A DNA stretch of 64,000 nt from Terriglobia bacterium (GTDB taxonomy: Bacteria; Acidobacteriota; Terriglobia; Terriglobales; Acidobacteriaceae). This document shows, one piece after another, positions 17,632 to 24,724 of this stretch (positions within the stretch are counted from its first letter, which is position 1; each line of letters begins with the position of its first letter). The notes under the pieces are model-generated. The model was not told the origin of the DNA, searched no databases, and saw only the letters and a list, made by a program, of their open reading frames with translations. The position numbers and the translations under genes are program-made. The stretch spans positions 186,001-250,000 of the forward strand of contig JAIQGK010000009.1 of NCBI GenBank assembly GCA_020072645.1, given 5' to 3'.

Positions 17632-17649
17632 TGTGCAATTTCCTGCATA
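17632..17649. promoter_or_regulatory. EPS dyad site 4
   Basis: TGTGCAA-TTTC-CTGCATA, a good left half and a 5 of 7 right half. It is centred about 90 bp upstream of the sigma-54 promoter at 17729. Confidence 0.45.
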
Positions 17650-17728
17650 TAAGCATGAAAGAAACTTCGCCGGGATGTCACAAATTGCTTGTAAATCATT
17701 GAAAATAAAAGGTATTTGCTGAGATGCT

Positions 17729-17745
17729 TTGGCAGCACACTTGCC
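17729..17745 (+). promoter_or_regulatory. sigma-54 promoter of the ATPase-kinase operon
   Basis: TTGGCAGCACACTTGCC has GG at 17731-17732 and GC at 17743-17744 with ten bases between. It is nearly the same as the promoter at 5544. The expected transcript begins near 17756, 48 nt before ATG 17804. Confidence 0.7.
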
Positions 17746-17803
17746 AATAGTTAGGTAGTTGACCTTCCAGCTAATCACGCGGAAGTTCACATTAGGGTAG
17801 GCA

Positions 17804-18676
17804 ATGTATTCAAATTTTTACGGCTTAAAACAAGATCCTTTTCGGCTCACACCGGACCCTCGCTTCCTTCATCTTGCGGAGCCGCATCGCAACACCCTTC
17901 GCGCCATGGTGGAAGGAGTGGTCGGACGCAAGGGCCTGCAAGTCGCTATTGGGCCCATCGGCACCGGCAAGACCACGCTGCTTTACTGCCTGCAGCACAT
18001 CCTTTCGCATGAGGCTACGCGCGAACGGCCGCTGCGCTCAGCTTTTGTGGTGAATCCAACGCTGACCCCGGACGAACTGTTCGAGGCCTTGTTTGATGAG
18101 TTGGAAATTCACGCCTCTGCGCCAACCAAACCAGCCCGCCTGCGCGCGCTCCACGAGCTGCTGCTGGCGTCACACAAGAGCAACACTGCCGTGGTAGTCA
18201 TCATCGATGAAGCGCACCTGATGCCGCCGGAGCTTATAGAAGAGGTGCGCCTGCTGATGAACCTGGATAATTATCCCGTCAATGTCCTGCAGGTCATTCT
18301 GTGCGGCCAGCCGGAACTTCTTCCGCTATTGACCAAGCCCGAATTAGCGGCATTGAAGCAGCGGATCTCTGTAGTGACTAAACTTCGCGCGCTGACTTTG
18401 ACCGAAAGCAGAGCATACATTGCGGAACGGCTGTATGTTGCCGGATTGCGCGGCGAAAACCCGTTTAACACATCGGCGCTGGAAGAAGTTTTTCGTCTTA
18501 CGAATGGCGTTCCGCGGCTGATCAACTCGATTTGCGACCACACTCTTGGCGTCGGTTTCCGGCGCCAGCTAAAAAAAGTTGGCGCGGATGCAGTGCTTGA
18601 AGCAGCCGAGGAAATGGGCTGGGAACAGCCCGCGCCTGTAGCATCGCCGGAAAGTTTGGCAAAGACAGGTTCTTAG
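17804..18676 (+). CDS. ExeA-like AAA ATPase of XrtA/PEP-CTERM EPS systems
   Basis: 290 residues. It opens with YSNFYGLKQDPFRLTPDP, the typical N-terminus of the ExeA/XrtA-associated ATPase family. Walker A is GPIGTGKTT at residues 50-58 and Walker B is VVVIIDEAH at about 132-140, followed by sensor and lid regions. Proteins of this family sit beside the chain-length kinase in exosortase-type EPS clusters; their exact job in export is not settled. There is no membrane segment. It is read from a sigma-54 promoter and is followed 57 bp later by the tyrosine kinase. Confidence 0.87.
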   Translation: MYSNFYGLKQDPFRLTPDPRFLHLAEPHRNTLRAMVEGVVGRKGLQVAIGPIGTGKTTLLYCLQHILSHEATRERPLRSAFVVNPTLTPDELFEALFDELEIHASAPTKPARLRALHELLLASHKSNTAVVVIIDEAHLMPPELIEEVRLLMNLDNYPVNVLQVILCGQPELLPLLTKPELAALKQRISVVTKLRALTLTESRAYIAERLYVAGLRGENPFNTSALEEVFRLTNGVPRLINSICDHTLGVGFRRQLKKVGADAVLEAAEEMGWEQPAPVASPESLAKTGS

Positions 18677-18733
18677 CTATCAAAAAAAAAGTAATAACAA
18701 TTTGAAATAAATTCAGACAGGAACAAAGACGGC

Positions 18734-19663
18734 ATGAGCAAATTCTTTAACGAAACTCGCACCGTAAGAAAAACAGATCCAGTTCCAGCAACGGCGAATG
18801 TCAATATTCAGGACCTTGTCAGTTCGCTAAAGGAGCACATGGAAAGCAACGGGGCGGCGGCTTCGCATTCCAGCCAGATTGATCTTCAGCACTTGCTGCA
18901 ACCCCTGGAAGAGTCGAATGAAGTTGCTTCTCAGGTTGCGGCCGTCCGGCTGGAAAATTGCCGAAGCGTTAAGCTGCCGCGCACAGAAGAGCGGTCCTTT
19001 CTGGTATCGCAATACAATCCCGCGATGCAGGCCGCAGTGGAAGCCTACCGCACGCTCCGGACCCGCCTGGTAAAACAGCAGACCCGGACCGGCGCGCGAT
19101 CACTGGTCATAACCAGCTCCGCGCAGGGTGAAGGCAAAACCTTGACGATCTTCAATCTGGCCATCTGCTATGCCAAGATCGAAAACTGGCCGGTGCTGGT
19201 GGTGGACGCCGACCTGCGCACGCGAGGACTATCGATTTTGGCGGGCGACCCGGAATCACCCGGTCTGGCTGAGATCCTGGAAAAGGACTGCTCTTATCAA
19301 TCTGCTATACTCCGGACTGATATTCCCGGACTCCACATTCTGCCGGCCGGCGAAACCAGCGCCTCGCCTTCTGAGCTGTTTTCCGGACAACGCTGGAAAG
19401 AGTTCATGGGCTGGGCAACCGAATCTTTCCGCCTAGTCCTGGTGGACTCGCCTCCGGCGTTAAACCTTGCCGACTTTGAATTGATCGCCGCTTCTTGCGA
19501 GAGCGTGATGGTGGTGGCGCGTGCCCGCAAGACACCCCGCGAGTCATTGGCGAAAGTACTGGCTCAGGTTGACCCACGCAAGATCACCGGGGTGGTTTTC
19601 AATGCTGCCGAAGAAACACCGGAGAATGGATACTACAGGTACACGGCAAAAGCAGGCGCTTAG
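18734..19663 (+). CDS. CpsD/BY-type tyrosine kinase (EPS chain-length control)
   Basis: 309 residues. After a flexible N-terminal 95 residues comes the BY-kinase domain: Walker A SSAQGEGKT (about 127-135), Walker A-prime VLVVDADLR, and Walker B VLVDSPPALN. The C-terminus ends in a small tyrosine cluster (NGYYRYTAK), the usual autophosphorylation site. There is no membrane part; the Wzz-like partner is a separate protein encoded at 29744-31285. The kinase and the phosphatase domain of the 15835 fusion make a likely phosphorylation cycle controlling polymer length or export. A strong terminator follows the gene. Confidence 0.88.
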   Translation: MSKFFNETRTVRKTDPVPATANVNIQDLVSSLKEHMESNGAAASHSSQIDLQHLLQPLEESNEVASQVAAVRLENCRSVKLPRTEERSFLVSQYNPAMQAAVEAYRTLRTRLVKQQTRTGARSLVITSSAQGEGKTLTIFNLAICYAKIENWPVLVVDADLRTRGLSILAGDPESPGLAEILEKDCSYQSAILRTDIPGLHILPAGETSASPSELFSGQRWKEFMGWATESFRLVLVDSPPALNLADFELIAASCESVMVVARARKTPRESLAKVLAQVDPRKITGVVFNAAEETPENGYYRYTAKAGA

Positions 19664-19680
19664 CTAAAATGAGATAACAA

Positions 19681-19709
19681 AAGCCCTCCTCACGGAGGGC
19701 TTCGTTTTT
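19681..19709 (+). terminator. rho-independent terminator after the tyrosine kinase gene
   Basis: Perfect 9-bp stem AAGCCCTCC / GGAGGGCTT around a TCAC loop, followed by CG and a run of five T. It ends the plus-strand ATPase-kinase transcript and also isolates the convergent minus-strand small gene. Confidence 0.85.
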
Positions 19710-19752
19710 CTAAAGGACCAGCGGGAACCAATTTCGCTGTTCCTTGAGATAT

Positions 19753-19971
19753 CTACCGAGTGCGAGCGGCAGCGCGCCGGCGGCGCAAGAAGGTTGCTCC
19801 TGAAATCAGGAGTGATCCCAGAACAATCAGCCATGCGGACTCAGGAAATGATTCAAAATGTTGCACACCATCAGCAATCACATTGTGGAATTCAAGGGCC
19901 CCCAAAAACAAACTTCCTGAGAGCAGAAATAACAAAATTCCGATAATAGAGTAGGTAAACTTTTTCACCAT
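19753..19971 (-). CDS. small PEP-CTERM-like surface protein
   Basis: 72 residues in three parts. An N-terminal hydrophobic signal segment covers residues 5-26. A short exposed linker holds LEFHNVIADGVQHFES. The C-terminus has the order of a PEP-CTERM sorting signal: FPES, a hydrophobic helix (AWLIVLGSLLISGATFL), then basic RRRRAAARTR. In PEP-CTERM proteins an exosortase cuts next to the Pro-Glu and attaches the protein to the EPS or cell surface. Here the signature is PES rather than PEP, so the assignment is an inference from layout and context. A sigma-54 promoter with a -24/-12 match lies about 110 bp upstream and is shared across a dyad with the divergent glycosyltransferase. Confidence 0.65.
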   Translation of the reverse strand: MVKKFTYSIIGILLFLLSGSLFLGALEFHNVIADGVQHFESFPESAWLIVLGSLLISGATFLRRRRAAARTR

Positions 19972-20081
19972 GGTTCGATCCGCCCAAATCTGTTAATTCG
20001 TCATTACAAAAGCGACAGTGCGCGCCCGGAAGGGCTACATCATCGCGCACTGTTTGGCTTTCATGATCTGCTATGGATATA

Positions 20082-20098
20082 TGCACGGGCAGTGCCAA
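20082..20098 (-). promoter_or_regulatory. sigma-54 promoter of the PEP-CTERM-like gene
   Basis: On the minus strand TTGGCACTGCCCGTGCA has GG, ten bases and GC with a full TTGGCAC. The transcript would start near 20070, giving a leader of about 100 nt before the start at 19971. Confidence 0.65.
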
Positions 20099-20145
20099 AG
20101 CCATCTACACAAAATCAAGGAGATATGCGGCAAACTTTGAGTTAA

Positions 20146-20163
20146 TGTGCAAAAGCTTGCAGC
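20146..20163. promoter_or_regulatory. EPS dyad site 5, between two divergent sigma-54 promoters
   Basis: TGTGCAA-AAGC-TTGCAGC. It is centred about 59 bp from the minus-strand promoter at 20082-20098 and about 143 bp from the plus-strand promoter at 20295-20311, so one bound activator could serve both. Confidence 0.5.
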
Positions 20164-20294
20164 AAAATGTCACAATTGATGGGATAGCAAATCCGGAGAG
20201 ACCGCAAGAATTGGTCTCGCGGTCTCAAGTCATTGAAAAAGCAAGAGAATTTTAATCTGGGGAACGAAAACGGAGTTTGCCATATCTAAGCTTT

Positions 20295-20311
20295 ATGGCT
20301 GACAAATTGCA
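20295..20311 (+). promoter_or_regulatory. sigma-54 promoter of the GT4 gene
   Basis: ATGGCTGACAAATTGCA has GG at 20297-20298 and GC at 20309-20310 with ten bases between and a perfect TTGCA. The expected transcript starts about 48 nt before ATG 20370. Confidence 0.65.
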
Positions 20312-20369
20312 GTCTTAGGGTCTTAAGTTTTGTGCCCTGATATTTTCGTCCGCTGGTTCCACGGAAGGT

Positions 20370-21599
20370 ATGCAACAATTTTCAACTCACGTGCTGGACT
20401 CCTCACAAGCCCAGGGCTCATCTAGCGCCCCAGATGCGTTTGACGAGTTGGCCATTGGCGACGCCAATGCGCGGCCGCACGTGCTCTTCCTTATCGACCA
20501 TTTAATGGCCCTGGGCGGCGGAGAAACCAACCTGCTGAAGGTAGCCCAGTTGATGCCGCCAGAGCTAGTTCGCTGCTCAATTGCTACCTTTCGTATTAAA
20601 CCTGAGATTCTCCAGAGTATCTCGGTCCCGGTTTATGTCTTTCCCTGGAAGCGCTTTTTTCATCTGGATGCCTGGAAAGCAGTCATCGCGCTGCGCAAAC
20701 TGATCCGGACAGAAAAAGTAGATATCGTTCAAACATATTTTGAAACTTCCAATTTGTGGGGCGGCCTTGTGGCCAAGCTGAGCGGGGCGTTGCTGCTGTC
20801 TTCCCGCCGTGACATGGGAATACTGCGGAAAGCCAGGTATGCTCTGGCTTATCGTCTGGTGAACCGGCTCTCCGACCGCGTGCTTGCCGTATCAGAAGAA
20901 GTAAAGAAATTCTGTGTTGACGCTGACCGCATAGATCCGGAAAAAGTTTCAGTTATTTATAACGGAGTTGATCTTAAGCAAATTGCCGCTGAGAATTCAG
21001 ACGATAATCCCTTTGCAGACGCCGATTGGGCCGGCGCCTCGCATATCATCGCTTGCCTGGCCAATATCCGCAGGGTGAAAGGCATAGACACACTGATACA
21101 GACGGCACAACGTGTCTGCCAAGCGTTCCCGGATGCCGTCTTCATAATTGCAGGCAGCCTTTACGAGCGCGACTACGCAGAAAAAATGCAGTCAATGGTC
21201 CGCCAGCTAGGCCTGGAGAAAAATGTGAGGCTGCTGGGCTTTGTGGGCGATCCTGTTCCGCTGCTCAAGATGAGTGACGCGTTCTGTCTGCTTTCCCGCA
21301 GTGAAGGTTTCTGCAACGCGCTGCTGGAAGCGATGGCATGCGGCGTTCCTTCCGTAGTCACGCGCGTGGGCGGTAATCCTGAAGCAATCACCGATGGCGA
21401 GAACGGCTTTTTGGTTCCGGTTGAGGACGATGCCGCCGCGGCCGAAAGACTGCTCACATTGCTCGAGCATCCTGAACGGGCAGCGCAAATCGGACAGAAC
21501 GGGCGCACCTCCGTAGAAACGCGATTCAGCGCCGACGTGATGATACAGAAATTGATTGGTGTTTATCGCGATCTATTGACTGAGAGAGATAGAAAATAG
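20370..21599 (+). CDS. family 4 glycosyltransferase
   Basis: 409 residues. GT-B fold with the N-terminal motif FLIDHLMALGGGETNLLKVA, an interdomain CLANIRRVKGIDTLI, and the donor-binding SRSEGFCNALLEAMACG typical of GT4. About 35 residues before the first domain are low complexity. It converges with the deacetylase gene at 21620, leaving 20 bp between stops. It likely adds a sugar to the EPS repeat unit in the cytoplasm; the sugar is unknown. Confidence 0.85.
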   Translation: MQQFSTHVLDSSQAQGSSSAPDAFDELAIGDANARPHVLFLIDHLMALGGGETNLLKVAQLMPPELVRCSIATFRIKPEILQSISVPVYVFPWKRFFHLDAWKAVIALRKLIRTEKVDIVQTYFETSNLWGGLVAKLSGALLLSSRRDMGILRKARYALAYRLVNRLSDRVLAVSEEVKKFCVDADRIDPEKVSVIYNGVDLKQIAAENSDDNPFADADWAGASHIIACLANIRRVKGIDTLIQTAQRVCQAFPDAVFIIAGSLYERDYAEKMQSMVRQLGLEKNVRLLGFVGDPVPLLKMSDAFCLLSRSEGFCNALLEAMACGVPSVVTRVGGNPEAITDGENGFLVPVEDDAAAAERLLTLLEHPERAAQIGQNGRTSVETRFSADVMIQKLIGVYRDLLTERDRK

Positions 21600-21619
21600 A
21601 CCAGCCTGCAGAACATTCC

Positions 21620-22729
21620 TCAGGACGATTTTCCCAGGGATTTCTTTTCGTTTGGCTTCCATGTCTTGCCTGAGGCTTGACTGCCTCTCTGAAACTTCTT
21701 CAAACGGTTTGACAACATATGCGATAGCAAACCTCTTGCCGCGCTCCAGACAACCGCGTAATTGAAGATCGTCGGAGAAAAATTACCTTTAGAGTCAACC
21801 AGGTGATACTCACATACGTTGACTCGCGGAATCAGGAAGGGATCGCAATCGCGCGTCCAGACGCCAGGTTCTTGATTCAAGAACGCAAACTTATATCCCG
21901 CTTGCGCCACTAAATCGCGCACTTGATCAGAGTAATCTCCGTTGGGATAGGAAAACAGTTCGCAGGAACTACTCAGTTTTTGTTGAATCGCTTCGCGAGA
22001 TGAGACGATTTCCTGCTCCGCCTGCGGCGCGGGAATTTTGGTAAGAATCTCATGCGTGCTGGTGTGTGAACCAAATGTCACGCCTTGGGCGTGAAGTTGA
22101 GTGATCTGCTCCCATGTCATTGTTTTATCCACAGTGGCGGAAGACTTAAGAAGTCCGCCAGAGTCCAGCATCTGGCTGATGCGGCTTTCCCGTTCCGTAG
22201 CTGACAGCGATTTGAGCGCTTCAATGGCCCTTCCAATGGAGGCAGCGCGTTGAGAGCCATTGACTGAGGGACTCCGATCAAGAGCCGCAGCGGTACGTTC
22301 CGGCCAGAAAGGAAGCGCCGTACCAGTTTTTTCCGGCACAATGAAAATCACAAAGGGAACGTAATATCGGGCGGCAATCGGGTAAACCGATTCTGCGTTG
22401 TCCGCCCATCCATCGTCGAAGGTCACAGCGAGCTTGAGTTTGCCGGAGGGCTTCCAATCTGGTTCCTGATCCGGATTGGCAAATTCACAATGTCTGGAAG
22501 CGTAATTCAAGAAATCGGCAAACGTCCGATCGCGGACAATCATTCCGCTTAGCGATGCGGTCTGTTGCAGTTCAGAATCTGTCAAAACGCGATGGAATGT
22601 GAGAACAATGGCGCCGCGCTTTTGGACCCACTTGCGGGCCAGTGACAACATGCCAGAAGCGCGCAGCAAGCCTGCCCAGAATACTTTTCCGTGGGCCCTT
22701 AACGCCGATCTGCTAAATGGGCTTGCCAT
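21620..22729 (-). CDS. polysaccharide deacetylase (NodB family)
   Basis: 369 residues, longer than the other NodB proteins here. Motifs are AIVLTFHRVLTDSELQ, VTFDDGWADNAESVYPIA and GSHTSTHEILTKIP, then LFSYPNGDYSDQVRDL. About 45 residues precede the catalytic domain without a clear signal peptide, and the basic, Lys-rich C-terminus (SGKTWKPNEKKS) is unusual. It is the last gene of the eleven-gene minus-strand EPS operon, 15 bp after the formyltransferase. Confidence 0.82.
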   Translation of the reverse strand: MASPFSRSALRAHGKVFWAGLLRASGMLSLARKWVQKRGAIVLTFHRVLTDSELQQTASLSGMIVRDRTFADFLNYASRHCEFANPDQEPDWKPSGKLKLAVTFDDGWADNAESVYPIAARYYVPFVIFIVPEKTGTALPFWPERTAAALDRSPSVNGSQRAASIGRAIEALKSLSATERESRISQMLDSGGLLKSSATVDKTMTWEQITQLHAQGVTFGSHTSTHEILTKIPAPQAEQEIVSSREAIQQKLSSSCELFSYPNGDYSDQVRDLVAQAGYKFAFLNQEPGVWTRDCDPFLIPRVNVCEYHLVDSKGNFSPTIFNYAVVWSAARGLLSHMLSNRLKKFQRGSQASGKTWKPNEKKSLGKSS

Positions 22730-22744
22730 GTGTCGTCCTTGCGT

Positions 22745-23530
22745 TTAAATCGCGCGCAACCCTCGCCGCCGAAACTCGCGCGCTTCTTCGCGACGGGGAA
22801 AAGTAAAGTAGCTTCCCTGCGCGTGGTCCATCTGCGTTGCTACTGCTGAATTTGTCTGCAGGCTGCGTATAACCTTGGCCATGCAGTGAGCGCCATGGCG
22901 TTTGCTGCGCCGTATAAGCGTATGCAGCGACTCGCCGGGAGTCACTGGCAAAGATTCCTGCAAGAGTGCATCGCCTTCATCCACCTTCGCGGCCATGTAG
23001 TGAATTGTCACGCCCAGTTGCTGCTCGCCATGATAGAGCTGCCAAAACGTAGGCATCATACCTTTATATCGGGGCAAAGGAGCATGATGAATGTTGATGC
23101 AACCGCGCGGCGGAATTCCCAGAAGCTTTTCCTTCAATATGTAAGGGCAGGCCACGGAGATCAACAGATCGGGTGACCGCTGCTGCAATGCATCGGTAAA
23201 TTCCGTCTTATTCGGATTATCGACATGCTCATAAGGAATTCCATAGGCGTGAGCAAGCTGTGCGATCGAATAAAAGCTCTGCGATGAACGACTGCGTGGC
23301 AACAAGGAGAACACTTTTGCCTTGGCTGCTTGCAGCAGAAGTTTGCCCAATCCGGTCACTCCGTAAAGCCACTTGAGTTCTTGTAAGAGTTGCACCCTGG
23401 AGCGTTTGCCCATGGCCCGGCAGCAGGAGATACGAGTGATCTCAAACTCTGCGGCATAGTGCCGCAGAAATTCCTCAAAGAATGGCAGGACATACAGCGA
23501 ATCTTCCTGGGTTAGAAATTCAATTTTCAT
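22745..23530 (-). CDS. formyltransferase-family enzyme (sugar N-formyltransferase-like)
   Basis: 261 residues. The core has the folate-dependent formyltransferase signature: NIHHAPLPRYKGMMPTFWQL, then LGVTIHYMAAKVDEGDALL, including the Asn-His and Asp expected for 10-formyl-tetrahydrofolate chemistry. It lacks the C-terminal OB-fold of methionyl-tRNA formyltransferase. Its place in the EPS operon suggests it formylates an amino sugar. It overlaps the GT2 stop by 4 bp. Confidence 0.75.
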   Translation of the reverse strand: MKIEFLTQEDSLYVLPFFEEFLRHYAAEFEITRISCCRAMGKRSRVQLLQELKWLYGVTGLGKLLLQAAKAKVFSLLPRSRSSQSFYSIAQLAHAYGIPYEHVDNPNKTEFTDALQQRSPDLLISVACPYILKEKLLGIPPRGCINIHHAPLPRYKGMMPTFWQLYHGEQQLGVTIHYMAAKVDEGDALLQESLPVTPGESLHTLIRRSKRHGAHCMAKVIRSLQTNSAVATQMDHAQGSYFTFPRREEAREFRRRGLRAI

Positions 23531-24717
23531 CTACGGGCCCTCACAGTCTGCCAGGTTACATATTTGCGGCCACGGCAGATCTCCAGCATGCTGACCAGCG
23601 CCGCGGCGTTGAGCGTACAGAAAAAAAGCGGAATGCCCAGAGGTTTCCATTGGCGGTGCAGCGGCAGAAGCATGTTCAGCAGCGCCGCAGCATAAAAGAA
23701 CAATTGCACAGCCAGCGTGAATCGATAAAAAGAAGAGTCAAGCAGCAAGCTGTTCGCAACGAGCAAGGCAATCAGGAACAGCGGAACCATCCAGCGCATG
23801 ATTTTGTGCGACCAGAGCTGGAAGGCCGGCCAGGCAAACTTCCATGGCTTGAGCAGGTCAGAGACGCTCAGCAGTCCGCGCATGGCCCTGGTTACTACGC
23901 GAACGCGCATGGAAAACTCTTCGCCGGTGGATTGTGTTGTCTCTTCATAGGCGAGAGCGCGATCTTCAAACACCACCCGATAGCCTTTCCTGATGGCCTG
24001 CAATGGCTGAACGAGATCGCTGATGATATCTGCCGGCAATTCCGTGTACGCTTCTTTACGGACGGAATAAATACAGCCGCAGCAGCCGGTGATGGTGCGA
24101 ATGCCCGACTGCAATTTCTTGATCAGGTTTTCATAGTTCCAGAAAGCCACGCTGCCTAGGCCCGTCGGAGATTGCTCTCCGGGATCGAAATATTGATACC
24201 TGCCACTGACGGCGCCGACCGACGCATCCTCATAATTGCACGCCAGATATAGCAATGCTTTTGCGTGATAGATTGCCGTGGCGTCGGAAAAGATGATGAC
24301 TTCGCCTGCAGCTTCCTTCACGCCGACATTCTGCGCAAAAGTTTTTCCGTGACGCTCCGGCATTCTGACCAGACGTACGCGGCTATCCGGAAACGTTTTT
24401 ACGATCTCGTCCGTGCGGTCCGTGGAGCAGTCTGACAGGACCAGCACTTCAATCTTGTCGGCAGGATATTCCAGCGCCAGCGTTTGCTGGATTTTGCGTT
24501 CGATGGCCTCCTCTTCGTTATAGGCCGCGATAAGGACCGAGATCCGCGGAGTAAAACCAGCATCGGGACGAGGGCGGCGCACAGCCAGGCCAATCAGAGC
24601 CAGAAGAAGCGGGTAGCCCGCGTAGACATAAAACAACAAGAACGCCGCAAGCCAGAAAAACACGCTGGCTCCACTTGCTACGCCCGCTCCGAATTGGCTT
24701 ATCACAAACGCTACCAT
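23527..24717 (-). CDS. family 2 glycosyltransferase with membrane segments
   Basis: About 396 residues from ATG 24717, which is 8 bp past the AsnB stop; a longer frame to 24771 would overlap that gene. It begins with a transmembrane helix (VFFWLAAFLLFYVYAGYPL), then a GT-A domain (ISVLIAAYNEEEAIERKI, VLSDCSTDRTDE, IIFSDATAIYH) and the QRRRW-region equivalent, and ends in about three more helices. This layout matches processive or lipid-linked EPS glycosyltransferases in the membrane. Confidence 0.83.
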   Translation of the reverse strand: MVAFVISQFGAGVASGASVFFWLAAFLLFYVYAGYPLLLALIGLAVRRPRPDAGFTPRISVLIAAYNEEEAIERKIQQTLALEYPADKIEVLVLSDCSTDRTDEIVKTFPDSRVRLVRMPERHGKTFAQNVGVKEAAGEVIIFSDATAIYHAKALLYLACNYEDASVGAVSGRYQYFDPGEQSPTGLGSVAFWNYENLIKKLQSGIRTITGCCGCIYSVRKEAYTELPADIISDLVQPLQAIRKGYRVVFEDRALAYEETTQSTGEEFSMRVRVVTRAMRGLLSVSDLLKPWKFAWPAFQLWSHKIMRWMVPLFLIALLVANSLLLDSSFYRFTLAVQLFFYAAALLNMLLPLHRQWKPLGIPLFFCTLNAAALVSMLEICRGRKYVTWQTVRARR

Positions 24718-24724
24718 TACTCTC

